Shown: positions 46,802-59,963, counted from the stretch's first letter. The stretch is DNA of 64,000 bases from Hansfordia pulvinata (GCA_006538405.1 BJKQ01000002.1:620001-684000), one strand, 5' to 3'. A program made the numbers and translations. Notes: generated from the letters alone by a model not told the origin.

Positions 46802-49184
46802 TTAGTGGTCCGACTCGCCATCCGCCAGCGTCTCCGACTTCATGTTGTTCCAGGCCGTCTCGATTTGGGCGCTGGTCACCTTGACGAGGGTCACCTGCTT
46901 CTTCTTGGCAAAGGTCAGGAACCGCCTCTTGGTGCGCTCGCGCTTGAACTGGACCAGCACGTTGCCGCGCGTCTCGTCCTTGACAATGGCGTGCACCTTG
47001 GTGTTGTCGCTGGCGTAGTGCAGCTCCAGAATATCGTGGATCTTGAGGTTGAAGTCGATGGGCTTCTGGTAGTAGCCCCAGGTGACCTTGGGGTGCACGT
47101 CGCGGAGCACCTGGTGCTCAAAAGTGTCTTCGTCTTGCTTCCAGGTCCAGTACTGAGTGACCTCGGGACTAGTAGTCAGATCCTTAGTCTTGACCTGCAG
47201 CACCCGCCAATCCAGGTGCATGATCCGGCCCGCCGAGAACGAGTCGGTCGACGTGTAGCCGTCGTACTCGAGGTCGTCCTCCTCCTCGGGCGCCGGAGGG
47301 GCCGCCAGCGTCTCGACGCGCTGGCGCTTCTGCATACGGGGCGTCGCCAGGGGCTCAAACGCCTCGGGCGACGGCTGCTGGTACAGCTGCGGCGTCTCCG
47401 CGGACGAGACAACCGACATGCTGTCCGAGTCGGCCTGGCTGGGGCGGCGGCCCCTCTTCCGGGCCGAGCCCGCGGCAGAGCCATCCTTCTTGCCCTTCTT
47501 GGCCCTCGTGGGGTCGCGCTCGCCCAGCTTGTAGCCGGAGGGGCGGCCAATGTTGCCGAAACCGTGCTTCTCGCGCAGGGCCTTGAGCTTGGCGTCGTGG
47601 TAGAGGTCGTGGGTCGTCTTGCTCAGGCTGAACTTGTCGCCCTGGGCGACGGCAATCTCGTGCATGCGCTGGCGCAGCCAGTCGAGCGGGGTGATGTCGA
47701 GGTCGAATTTCTTAAGCTCCTGGTGCACGTTGACGAGGCGGAACATGGTGTCGTAGTTGATGAAGGTCTTGTAGAACTTGGACATCATCTCCTTGCCGAC
47801 GAACTGGTAGGGGTGGAAGGCCTTCTCCTCCTTGAGGAAGTCGATGACGGCCTGGCCGCGGTTGACCTGGCGGTTGGCGAGGAAGACGGTGTGGCGAACG
47901 GCATCAGGGGTGCGGCGCAGCTGGTCCAGCTTCTCTCTCCACTTGTCTAGCTGCGGCTGGATGACCTCCTCCAGGGGCTGCCACTCGGGGTCCCAGTACT
48001 CGTGGTCCTTGTCAATACGCTCAGACGGGACGCCCGCGTACATGGGCGGCGACGTGTAGGTGCCTTTGTCATCGCGCAGGATGTACAGGTTCTCCGCGCA
48101 GATCTCCTTGCCGTCGTTGACCTCGGCCGCTTCCTCCTTGGCAGCCTTGCCGCTGGGCAGCGACTTGCGAGACGCAGGAGACCGTGCCTTGCCATCCGTA
48201 GAGGGGGGTACTTCTGTGGCTGTGGTTCCCGAAGTTAGCCTGAGCGTTCTGGTGATTTACGATGCGGCGCCATGGATCGCTGTGTCGACTACCCTGCCCG
48301 GGGCTGAGGGCGACAGTGGGGATCAAGAGGCAAGGGGAGGAGGGTGCCTAGGAAACGGAGTGCGTGCCATAGACTATGCCCTAAACTGGTGGGTACGGAA
48401 ACGGAAAGGCCGATTGAAATATAGGGGGAAACGGAGGGTGGCAAAACGGAGGCAAACGGTATAGAACGGAGGGAAGAGAGCTTACCGGACTGGCCGGGCG
48501 ACCGCGCAACGGTCTGGAAGGTGGGCAGGCTGTGGCGCTGCTTGGGCTTGAGTACGCGCTCGCCGCCCTTCTTGCCGCGGATGGTCGTGTACTCCTCGTC
48601 GTAGTCGGCGGTGGCGCTGCTGTTGCTGTGGATCGGGGCCAGCTTGGTGCGGTGTGCGCCGCCGTCACGCTCGTTCTCGTCGACGGGGTTGTGGTAGACG
48701 CTGCTGAGCAGGTTGCCCGGGTCCATGGGGTGGGCTCGTCGTCGTCGTCGCGGCCGGCGCCGGGGTGGCGGCGCTTGAGCCCGGCGGCGCTGCTGTTGAT
48801 GCTGGTGAAGCCGGCGGAGCCCTGGGCGGGCATCTCGGCCTTGATGGAGGGCAGGGGCTGGACGCTGCTCTCGCGGCTGGACAGCTCGGCGTCGCGGGCG
48901 CGGCGGTAGTATTCGGCGCTGCGCTGGTCCTCCTCGGAGCGGCGGCGCATGAGGTCGGTGTGGTTCATGTGGTACTCGCGGTTGATGCGCTCCTGCTCCT
49001 TCTCCTGGTAGGCGATGCTGATGCCGATGCCCTGCAGCTCGTTCTGCAGCTGGGAGCGGCGGTCGTACAGCTCGACGAGGCGGGTGCGCAGGGCCTGGGA
49101 GCGCGCGTTGTAGTCGGACCACAGCTTCTGGTCCTCGCGCTCACGCATGACGGCGTTGTTCTGCCAGTAGCTGCTGGCGTCCAT
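46802..49184 (-). CDS. Conserved-looking coiled-coil protein of unknown function, possibly nuclear (one frame break; 5' end uncertain)
   Basis: I do not recognise a named family. From ATG 49184 the exons are 49184-48486 and 48219-46802, with an intron at 48485-48220 (GTAAGC donor, GCTAAC branch, ACCACAG acceptor), about 705 aa. The N terminus is a charged coiled coil (REREDQKLW to about residue 90, with LRTRLVELYDRRSQLQNEL). The frame breaks at the G4 run 48727-48730; one added base gives PTPMDPGNLLSSVYHNPVDENE. Exon 2 looks well ordered: a segment near EICAENLYILRDDKGTY, then EYWDPEWQPLEEVIQPQLDKW, YKTFINYDTMFRLVNVHQEL, a basic linker (KKGKKDGSAAGSARKRGRRP) and a C-terminal region containing YYQKPIDFNLKIHDILELHY. 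The frame stays open upstream of 49184 to about 49346, with plausible coding sequence (KRTKIDILSL, DADRLERREVLDRHNHHDW), so the true start is probably in a further exon. Confidence 0.78.
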
Positions 49185-49542
49185 GGTGACGGTGGTGGCG
49201 GTGGACGATGTCGTCGCCGCGGGCCGCCAGTCGTGGTGGTTGTGCCGGTCGAGGACCTCGCGCCTCTCGAGGCGGTCCGCGTCGGGCTTGCTGGTGGTGA
49301 GAGACAGGATATCGATCTTTGTTCTCTTGGGGGGCGGGTCGCCTAGATTGGGGGCAAGAGACGCGCGTTTAGTGGGTGGGACTTTTTTTGTGTGGGAATT
49401 ACTCGGACTCGGGGGCGGGCAGCGTCGGCAGCGGCATAGTAGACAAAGGGGGGGGTGGGAGGAGTGGGAGCCTGCAGGCCCGGCGCTGGCGGGTCACGCG
49501 TTGGGGATTGAAGGGGAGGCAGCTGGGCGAAGGTAAGATTGA

Positions 49543-49559
49543 GGGGGGGGGGGGGGGGG
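49543..49559 (+). repeat. Poly-G run
   Basis: About 17 consecutive G lie upstream of the coiled-coil gene. Confidence 0.85.
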
Positions 49560-52500
49560 ATTGATGTGAAGAGGTGGAGAGCAAAAAAGACGACCAGGTC
49601 TGGATTCAAGTGAGGCAGATGAGTAGATTGGGTAGATCGGGAGGAGGAGGGAGAAAATTGAAGGGGGAGGGAATTATAGGCCGAGAAGGTAAGGAGGTAG
49701 GTGGTATAGTACCAGGCAGAGCGAGTGCGAGCCCCGGCGGCGCGAGGCGAAACAGAAATGGAATTATTCAAATCAAAAAAAGGCTTTTGGTCTGAGAGTT
49801 ACTTTGAGAAAATGGATGATGGATAGCACTGGACGGACTGGACCTGAGCGCCCGGGTGGGTGGAGACGGAGGGGTGGAGATGACGCTCGAGGTACGCTCT
49901 GCCCGGTGCACTATACAGCGGCCGGCCATGTATACCTCCTTGTATATACGCGACACCACCCGTCTGACGGGACTGGGGACCTGACCTGAGGTGTGACCCT
50001 GGGCAGGCAGGCGCGCCCGGGCTTGCTTGCTTCCTGCCACGGGGGACGGCGGGCAGGCGCGGCCGGGAACGGTGGGGGCGGACAATTACAGTACGAAGAG
50101 CCACGATGCAGAAGATGCAGGACGGACCGGAAACCTACCTGTGATGAATGTGTGCCGGCTGAGCGGGCGGTCCTCGATGCTGGGGATTCTCATGGCTACT
50201 GCTGCTGCTGGCTGCTGGCTGAGTTGGGTGGTTTGGGGGGGGCCCAAAGGCGAGGCCTCTCGACACACGTCTCCCTCGCTTTCCGTCACTGGGCTGCCGT
50301 CGTTGGTCGTGCCTTGCTATCGTCGTGGTGGTGGTGGTGGTGGTGGTATTGTGGTTGTTGAACAATGGGAGAGAGCACGTCACACAAGGTATAGCTGTTT
50401 GCTGCTCCCTGTGAGAGTGGATGCACCGGCGCGGGCCTCGACAAGTCGTCCGTCTATTACGCTCTGTAGCACGTTGGTGGAGAAGGTGGCACGGCTGTGT
50501 GTTGCTGCTGCTGCTGCTGGTGTTGGTGATGTTGTTCAAGTAAACAAGGGCCGAGGCGGGTGTGAATGGGTGGGATGGGATGGTATATCAATGTGGAAGA
50601 GTAGAAGAGGAGAGAGGGGATCAAGTAGGCCAAGGGGGGGGCATAGGAGCAGCGGGGAGTATTGGCTTCTAATAACAAGAGCGGGAGAGCGAGAGACTGA
50701 CTGACAGACGAGCAGGCAGGCCAGAGCACGATAGCCGCCTTCCTAGTACATCGGCCTCTTCCCAAGGTTACTGGTATGAGTCGAGTCCCACCCCTGCAGA
50801 GCCAACAGCGGATGCCGTATTCCATGTGGCGCGGACGGCCAGGACACTACTGGATACGGAGAGCGAGACCAATAGGTCCCAGCGGATATAATTACCAAGA
50901 GGATAGGCAGCACTATTTTGCCAGAGGGCCACTAATCGGGCGCCCCCCCCCCCTTGCTCCCTCAGTAATAAAGTTGCATCTCCCTTTTGAGTAACTTGAC
51001 GGGTACTTTACTAGGCCCTGCGCCGCCGCCGCACAAGGGGAGGGGTGTCGCTTTCTCCTTCCAACCATGTGGAGAGGGGGGGAGTGCCTGGTGGGTCAGC
51101 TACGAAGTTCCAGTTCCAGGGGGGGCGTGTCGCCATCCAGCCCAGAGGGCGCAAGATGAATATGGATCTGGATAGCTCCAGCGGGGAGCGCAGGTAGGTA
51201 CTTTCCACCCTAGGGCTCCGGATACTCGTACACATATGCCTACTCGAGGTATTATTAGGCGACGGCGCCGCACGACGACCGACACCCACCCAGACGGCCG
51301 CGCTGAGGAATAAGCCCTGTTTATGTCATTCGCGGGTGGGCCCCTTGCCACCCAGAGGGTATACATGCCGCTTTGGCTTCTAGCCCTGTGTGCCTGGTTA
51401 TGGCCGACGGTATACTCGTACCACCGGCCTGCCCGTACGTACGACGCGCTCGTGGGCACGTTTCTCCTGGTACGTCCATGGCCCGATCCTGGCTGGTGCC
51501 AATATGGCCACTCGCCCTCCGTATGCGACGAGTGGTGGTGGTGGCTGGCCGGCCGGCCTGAGACACGGCAAGATTGCTGTGAGTGCCCGAGGCAAGGTAA
51601 TGGCCTGGTCCTTGGCCGTACGGGTGCCTGTACTCGTAGGGCAGGCAGGGAGGCTGTCCTGCGATTATGGATCTGTCCATCTGTCTGTCGCCGACCTGCT
51701 GCGGCATCCATGTATAGATGCATGGAATCAGGGCTTTCCATATTCATCAGTAGTGCTCATGCTGCAGCGGTCGCCACTGACCCTGCTGCGAGTGCTACTA
51801 CTGCGAGATAGGACGCTGCCATACAGCAAGCCGGAGCGGCTCGGCAAGGAGGTTAACTGACGGCTTTTGGCTGGCCCCGACCATAGGAGGTCGCCGACCC
51901 CCTTCCTCTCTACCTCTCTTCATTTAGAGTACGAGTAAGAGAGGACTAGGACATGAGCAAGGGCGCGACCCACAGTCTCCATCTCGGGCTGTCGCCTCCA
52001 GCCAGATTGGTCGCCAGATTGGTCGCCGGCAGAGGGGAAAATGCGTGGTTTGAGAAAAAGAGAGGGAGAGAGGACCTTCCTTGCCCGTCAGAGGCCGAAG
52101 GATGAGGGTAGGTATTCTTTGTCTTTTGGGCCTTTTTTTTTTGTTTTCCTAATGGATTGGCCCCATCACTACAAATCAGCAGCCGGCACTTTAGTAGGAT
52201 GACAAAAACCAGGCCGCCGACCAGGCCGCCGTTCTGGGTAAGCCACCCTCCCAAGCGCCTCAGGTACGACGACTAGCCACCTCTTCACGGCGAAGGGCGG
52301 GCGACGGGCCAGAGAGGCACGATTTGGGTTACTGCCCGTTCGCCTGCGGACCCTCCACTGCCGTGTTCGACTCCTCGTTGTCTGCTGGGACTATGTATCC
52401 CCCGGAGGATAAGAGGGAGCGCCATCCATCAGTCAGCCACCCCGATCTCCTCAGTCATCCAACTGGGCGCCTAGGTAGGTGACCGCATAGGGCGATCACT

Positions 52501-53244
52501 CAACAATGAGCCAATGCGACTGCCCTCAGCGTGTGCGTGTGCATGTGCGGGCGCGCGCCATGCCTCTCGATTCGAGAAGCATGGGGCGCTGCATCTGGTG
52601 GTAGGTCTCGACTGTGTCGAGTCGTATGATGAGTGCGGGCGGCAGACGCTCTCTTGCCACATCCATTGCTTACCTACCCCTTGTGTTGAGGCAGGTACTT
52701 TGCTTGGACATGGCGGGATGACTAGCATCCAGTGCCTTACCCACCTTACCTATGTAGGTGGGTAAGTACCGACCTGGTATGAGTGCCCAGCAGCACGTAA
52801 TAGAGGTTGGCTTTCCTCGCAATTCGGGGTCGCTGTTGTTCCGTAAGGTACCACTTATACTCGGAACACCTCGATACTTCACCACACACGCGCATCTATC
52901 TGCCTACCTTAGCTCACGGTGTTATGGTCTCGGCGAGTGTCGTCGCTCGTCGTAGACGCCTGTCCCAGGAGCACATTCTGGCTGTCGCCTTCCCCCGTTT
53001 GATCCCAAACGTGCCACGGGCGGCGGTATGAGTACAGCCCTGGTGTTCTTCAGGCGTTGCCCTCCCCCGATAACCCCCCACTCCCCCTCGCGAGCCTGGT
53101 GCCTTGCCTTGGCTCGCCCACATTACCTCTAGGCAGCACGAAAACGGCTGTGCATGCAGGTGCCGTACTTGGCTTCCTATATCCGGCTTGCGGTGTATAG
53201 GCATCTACGAGTCTATCATGTGTGGACTTGTTCAAATACGAGTA

Positions 53245-53276
<32 letters not shown>

Positions 53277-54087
53277 TTACGGGCGTAACGTCTGACGGAG
53301 GACCCGCCCCCCTGGCGAGACAGGAAGGCGAACGGGCATACAGGCAGAACAGGCCCCTTGCCAAGCCAGACCTACCATAACCAACATGTGTGAGAGGTAA
53401 CTTACGGGCTTACAGGCAGAGACCGGGCGGGCATAGGAGCAGAGAGCAGGTTATGTAACGTGCAATATTCGTGCAGCAGCAGCAGCAGCAGCAGGCGGAG
53501 GAAGGTCTTTCTTTTGCCCAGCCGCAAAACGCCGTGAAGGAGGAGAAAACAGGCAGCTCCATGGAGCAAAAGCCCACCAAACCCCCCCCCCACCTCCCAC
53601 CCTTCGCCTTCGCCTTCGCCTGCTTACTTATCATCGAGTATCGTCTGACGTGTGCGCCGCTTCGGTCAACCGAAGCTTAGTACACGTATCAGCGCGCGAA
53701 GGACGGAAATAACTGTAAGAGTGACCGAGCCAAGGGCGGGGTTTCGTTTTGTTTCTGCGGCAGATGCCCAACGCAGCAGGTGGGCAATATTGCATTTTCG
53801 GGGCGAACCCGTCTTTACTCTGTTGCAGGGGCGAATCGATGAAAAAAGGCAACAAAAAAGAACCAAGCAGTCACATAAGAGCCTGATCGCCTAGTAGCCG
53901 AAGAGAATGCGAGCGCAGCTCCCTTACGTGGAATGCAACTCACTCCTCGGCCGACTCATTCAGCAAAGGAAGCTCTTGACCACACCCATCACACGCCGAC
54001 GCTACCTGGTACACACTCGGGTGTTGTTGTTACCAACCTACCATCAAGAGCTCGACATTCATTGCCCTTTTCAACTCAGGTAAGCCC

Positions 54088-54122
54088 ACACCACCACCAC
54101 CACCACCACCACTACCACCACC
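54088..54122 (+). repeat. (CAC)n microsatellite
   Basis: About eleven CAC units with one CTA interruption are visible. Confidence 0.85.
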
Positions 54123-55920
54123 AACCTGGGGCCCCGAAGGCCGCGGTCTCAGCAGACGACGGTGCCTTGGTCGTCTCCAGGCAAGAACTCTTTTGTGATG
54201 CATCGGCGAGTGGCCCTGGTTGCCTTATGCACTTGCAGAGACCAAGAATCGAAAATAGCACCCGGGTGTCTGAGGAGGAGGCGACAACATCTGACAGGTC
54301 CCCAGGGGGGGGGGGCGGGTTCGAGGAAGAGGACCCTTGGGGGAACCAGATTGTTCGATAGGTAGAGTGAAGCATGTACCTCAGGTACTCGTACGCCTTA
54401 TCATGTACACGTGCTCTGGATACGCGCGGAAGCATCCCTACGAGTATTCCATTAGGTACCTGGAAGAAGCGCGTACCTACCTAACCACGAGTACTCGTAC
54501 ATGGGCGTGTCTCGGGCGAACAGCATCCAGGGCCAGCTGGAAGACCTGACAGGACCCCTGACCGCCTGCAAGGCAACACTATTGTGTGTGCATCGCGGAG
54601 TCTTACCCTCTTCTCAATCGGAGTGTATACTCGTAAACCAACCCCCTGCCCGGGGCCCGGCACGCCTGGGCATGTCGCTCGCTACCTACGAGTGTACGTG
54701 TAGGTACGCGCGTGCACAGTCCCCCTTGGCGTCTGTCTGTGATGGGCTGCCCAGATGCGATCTGGAGTCGACCCCGGCCGGTAGCAGGGTACTCGTACCG
54801 TGGCCGGGCTATACTCGTACAAAGTGACACGGGTGCCTGCCTGCGTGGGAGGGGGGCACACATCTCACGGGTATAACGATTATATGGGACACCTCCTCTC
54901 CCTCCCCCCCCATGCCAGTCCTATTTCTGACTCTTTAGACTATGTCGGAGCAGGGGGTCATCTGACTGTTGGCGACAGGGATGTAAAACGCGAGACCCAT
55001 AGAAGAACAAGTCTATTCCCTAACGCACGTACCGACCGACACGAAAGAAAGGGAAAAAACAATAGGAAAAAACTCACGGTTTACGGAGTTTGGATACGGA
55101 TAGATATGGTATCTGCTTGGGACGGTGTATTGTGTTCTCCTCCCATGCGGGCTTGCAATCTGTCGCACGCACGAGTATTTGTCGTATCTGTCAATCGGCC
55201 ACCCTCCCTGCTTCCCTCTCCCGTCTTGTATTTGTCACGGCTTATATAGCGAAAGACGCAGAAGCCGACAGCCCGGCCGACGGTCGCAGAGCGCAGAAGG
55301 CTATCCTCCCCACTAACTTAGCTCCCTCCCTCCCTTGGCGAAGACCACGACCCTGTTCGAGAGACTCGGGCTTGAGGAGACACGGGCGGACACGCCTGGA
55401 GAACCCCGAGATGCCCACTCAGCTTCGCACCTGTCTATCGTATACCTTCTCGCGGCGACTGACCTTATCTAAGGTACTACCAGCTAACCACTTACTTATC
55501 TGCCCATGATATCAGGTATGAACTCGCGGCCCGGAGACGTCACTGGAAGGCTGGGTGGGGGAGCGACAGTACTGCTAGGCAGGCGATGTGCCGAGCGAGT
55601 GAGCGGCGGCGGCGGCCGGCGCCCGCTTCTTGGGGGGGCGATGGACGCATTGGGAAAGCATACCGCTACGGAGAAACCATTACTCGTTCCGTCGTGTGCT
55701 CGTGCGAGGCTCGTGCGAGGCCGTCATGATTTGTCGGTCGCGCAAGTGGGGGTCAGAGGGGAGGTTTCTTTCTTTGCTTCATCAGTATATTACCCAAATT
55801 CGGCCCTTGCATCTCTGTCTTGTGGCTGGAAGGCTCCAACTGTGAGTGAGCGGGAAACGCAACGCACTCGCACTCCGTCTGGCCGCTCTCGTCAGAGGGC
55901 CAAGAGTAAGGCGAGGGCAA

Positions 55921-55961
55921 GGCGAGGCGAGGCGAGACGAGACGAGACGAGACGAGACGAG
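55921..55961 (+). repeat. Pentanucleotide tandem repeat, GGCGA then GACGA
   Basis: Several GGCGA-type units pass directly into about six GACGA units, showing one base change spread through the array. Confidence 0.85.
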
Positions 55962-56875
55962 TCGGCCCCGATGCATGTGAGGTCCTTACGAGTATCCATT
56001 GGCGGGCGACCATGGTTTTATTATTCTGGCTGCCTACCACTCTTATGTCCGCCGCCCGCATCCATGCTGATCGCTCTCACATCATCCTCATCACTCATCA
56101 TCCGCCAAGACGTGTATTTGCAGCTTGACCGAGCGGCCCTGTCAAGCCCGGGTGGCCAGGGGACAGGGCCGAATAGGGCCGCCGGGGGGGGGCTGCAGGG
56201 GTGGAGAGCGACTTACGGCCGCGGGCAGACGGCGGAGGGCGTTGGATGATCCCGTACCCAAGATACCTCTCGCACACACAAACGTGATATCGCACCCGTA
56301 GGTACCTAGATAGGTAGGCATTGGCGTCGATTGCTCAGCGGTGTGCATGAGCAGCTACTCGTACGCGTGCCTTAGGAGGATAGGTTGGTTCTCGCACCTA
56401 ATCATCGTGCACGCGAAGAGGCACTTTAGGTACGGGCAGTGGTGGACGGGGCTACAGTCGAGGAGAGGGAAATGTAGCCCGTGTCTGCTATCTGACTTTG
56501 TTGGCGCCCTCGGCCGTCTCCACTGACGGAATCTGAAATCTGGAATACTGCCATCTTGGATGGTGGAGGGCCAACGGGACGAGTTCCGCGCTGGCTGCAG
56601 TGGTGGGAGGTGCGGTACGGTATGGGTGGAGGGAAGGGTATCTAGCTCGAGGTACGTACCTAAACGCATCCCGTCTGGTGGTAGTCGGGTACGGGTACTT
56701 AAGATACCTTATGTAGGGTGTAGCCATGGAAGCTCCGTATGGGCCTCGCACCTACCTTCCGATCCTGGACTATGTCGGACTGGTGCATGTATAATCATGA
56801 CGGAGACGTGCCGTATACCAGCGGAGCACGTGCTAGCTCCGTAATGCGGACGCGGGTCAAGATTCCATTTCTGCG

Positions 56876-56898
56876 GTACGAGTATACTCGTACGAGTA
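56876..56898. repeat. 18-bp palindrome followed by a third octamer
   Basis: GTACGAGTATACTCGTAC (56876-56893) is a perfect palindrome; a further TACGAGTA overlaps its right end, so three half-sites occupy 22 bases. Confidence 0.85.
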
Positions 56899-57327
56899 CG
56901 CACAACCAGTAGTCGGCGTTGCGTCGCTCGCCTGGGGGGGCGGCGGCTGCCTCCATTGGTGAGGATCCTGCTTCTGGTGGCTGACCAGGCGCGAGAGATG
57001 GGTACGTGCACTTTGAGTGAGAGGAAGGGGTCAATGTCGCCACACCTCGGACAATTCCAAGTCGAGCATGCGAGTATACTATGTATGCACTGGGCTGAAG
57101 AAGAGCTGGATGGGCTGAAGAGCTGGATGGGCTGGACAGCTGGATGGGCTGGGCTGCCGGGCGGCGAGGGCAAGGTCCGGGCGGAATCAATTATTACGGA
57201 GCCCAGGCCGACGAGGGAGAGTTCCGAACCTACCTGCTCGCGAATACTCGACAAACCCTTGGGAACCTTTTCCCAAAGCAAGGGCCCACGCACGCAGGGT
57301 GCTGTAGCGAGAATCCTGACTCACACG

Positions 57328-57347
57328 CCCCCCCCCCCCCCCCCCCC
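57328..57347 (+). repeat. Poly-C run
   Basis: About 20 consecutive C, i.e. a G run on the other strand. Confidence 0.85.
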
Positions 57348-58954
57348 GGGAAAGTCTGGTATCGCCACCCCCTCCTCTGTCGGTACCTCCCATCTGCCGA
57401 GTATTTGATCGTTCATCGCCCATCCTTCCCTGCTCCGTGCCCCAGATACAAACCGGTTGCGGCTTTTGCCCATTGCGGAGGCAGCCGTACGAGTATACTC
57501 ACCTCGACCAGCCGAAACGAGGTAGGGTAGTGCCGTAATTGACGCGGTGCCCATACGATACGGCACCATGAGAAACGGCCACCGTCTGTCTCGATGCTGC
57601 ACCGTTCCGTCGCCAATGGCTGGATCGATTGGCCACTGGAGACGCATGATGCATTCACATACGGTGGAATCGGCAGACCCGTTTGCCCTATACGGGAGGA
57701 TTGCATCTACTCTACTCGTAAGCCTGCCTCCTCCATCAATTCGCACCTTCGCCTAAATAGGGTAATAATGCTTCTCGGCCGACTGCCATGCAAAATTCCA
57801 AACCCTCGCGAGCCCCGACGACCCGCCCCGCCCCCCCCCCCTCTAGAAGATTCCCGTTGCGGAAATATTAGGCAAGCCGGCGGTTCTTGGAGCTCGCAAA
57901 ATCACACACCGGCACTGACCACAAAAGGACCCCAGTGCATTGTAGCCAGAGTTGAGGACTCTGGCAAGCGAGCACAGGAGGCAGCAGATTCCAAACCTTC
58001 TTTCCCGGATGCCCTCCCCCAGGAGAGACGAGGAAGGCGGCGAATACTCGCAAGAGACTGCTCGTAGGAAGAACAGAAGAAAGAAGTGTAAAGAGAAAAA
58101 GAAAAAGGCTAAAAAAAAAAGAGGAGTGCGATCAAACCTCACAGCCACCCAATCACGCATTCAGGGCATGGCAGGGCTTACGAGTATACGCCCCTGGCCA
58201 ATGCGCGTACTCGTACGGTACGGGGGGGATGATAACTCGTGTCCGTTCCCGGTGGGCACCCACCCACGCGCCGGCCGCGCGCACATACTCGTACGAGGAG
58301 TACCTAAGCGTGCTAATAGGCACATAGGGTATCTACCGAGATGTACGTGTAGATCGCCGAGTACGAATCCGAAGCAGCAGGGACGGCAGCGAGGTAGAGA
58401 GGAGCGCAATTGGAAATGGGCTTAGGTAGGTAGGTTAGGTAGCGACTCCGTTCAGGAAGAGGCCGTCCACTGCGTCATCCATGCGCCCCGACGACCCTCT
58501 GCTCCAAATTGCACTCGTCGACGTGGAAGACGCATTGGTATTTTCGTCGGACGTTTAGGTACATGGCCCAAGCAACCAGTGCACGCAAATGCAATCACCT
58601 GAATTGACCTATCCGTCCGGTGCCTTAGGTACTGTGCATACCTCGTTGCCTTTATTACCTGGTCGTATTCCACATTACCGCCAGGTGGTGGGCGGGTACC
58701 TTTTGTCCGGCTAGCGAGTAAGCAGATGTCCTACGCGTACGTCGCCGAATATCCGTGCTTCCCCCCCTCTGGCCTATACTCGGAATTACTTGGTATACGA
58801 GAAGGGAGGGTCGGGGAAGATGAGTGGGAGCCCCCTTCTCCCTGCCCCTTCGGCCGGGCTCTCTCGCCTCGCCCGCTCTTCTCAGCAATCGGGGCGAAGG
58901 GGGGAAGGGCGTGTCACGGAGCGCGCCGGCAGCCTCCGTCCGAACCGCCCGTTG

Positions 58955-58983
58955 GAGGTGAGGTGAGGTGAGGTGAGGTGAGG
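58955..58983 (+). repeat. Pentanucleotide tandem repeat (GAGGT)n
   Basis: About five to six uninterrupted GAGGT units are visible. Confidence 0.88.
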
Positions 58984-59929
58984 CTTGTTGGTGCTGCTTT
59001 GTGTTGTTATGTGGCCATCTCTCTTCCCTCACCTCTCGGCAGTCCGCCCGGCCCCCGCCCCCCTGTAATCACCGAACAACACGTATGTGCACGGGGAGCT
59101 CGCAGTCGGCGGCCCTGACCTGCTCCGCACAGGGACCGGGTGTTTGCGAGCGCGGGTTTTGCAACGATCTGTCGTCGTCGGCATCTTCCATTCCCCGGCT
59201 CGGCGACGCCCGCGACCGTGGAGCTCGGCGAATCGGGGAAAAGAGGTGGGCCCTTTCCCACTCCCCTTCTCTCTCTCTCTCTCTCTCTCTCTTTCCCTCT
59301 TCCTCTCTCTATCATGGTCGCCGAGATGCCCGGCCTACCGGGGAGGGGTGAGCCTGGGATGATGGATGGCAGGTATCCGACCAACACCTCGCCGAGTGGT
59401 CCAATGCTCCCCCCCACCTGATCGTCCCAAGTCCCCGGGAGCTCTCCGTATAGCATGATGGTACAGGCACGAGTAGTCGTCGAAGCTGGCGCCGCATGTA
59501 CTCGTGGAGCTTGTAGTAGCTCGATACGGATACTCGTATACCACCCTCTCTTCCCTCCCCATCCCGCCCCTGTGGAACCGCTTCGTAGTATTCGGTGGCT
59601 ATTGCCGTCGTCACAGGTCTTCAATCACACAAGTGGTGCCCGACCCGCCACCTCCCCGGTTGTGGGCTTATCACCTGTCGCGCCGCGCACGGGTTGGTTG
59701 CCCTGTGCTATGCTATGCTACGAGTATACTCCGGGTTGCCGGGGGGGTTTATACTCGTAGGGCAGGCGGCTCTCCTGGCTGACGTGTTTCATGAGGTCAC
59801 GCAAATAGTAACGACAGGTTTCCTTCTTTGCAAGGGGTACTTCCGCCGTCATTGGTCTCTCCGTGTGTGCTGGGCCAGACCCCGAGAGAACGCCGCGCCC
59901 TTCCCGCCTGTCCACATCTCTGTCCGCCC

Positions 59930-59963
59930 ATGTATGTAGGTATGTAGGTATGTAGGTATGTAT
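59930..59963 (+). repeat. (GTAGGTAT)n tandem repeat
   Basis: Alternating ATGT and AGGT units are repeated about four times. Confidence 0.82.

Noticed and set aside
52360..52400. Possible tRNA T-arm (GTTCGACTCC)
   Set aside because: No matching acceptor stem, D arm or anticodon arm could be drawn upstream.
54386..59759. CRISPR-like array from the spaced octamers
   Set aside because: Copies are 8 bp, in both orientations and irregularly spaced, in a eukaryotic genome with no cas genes.
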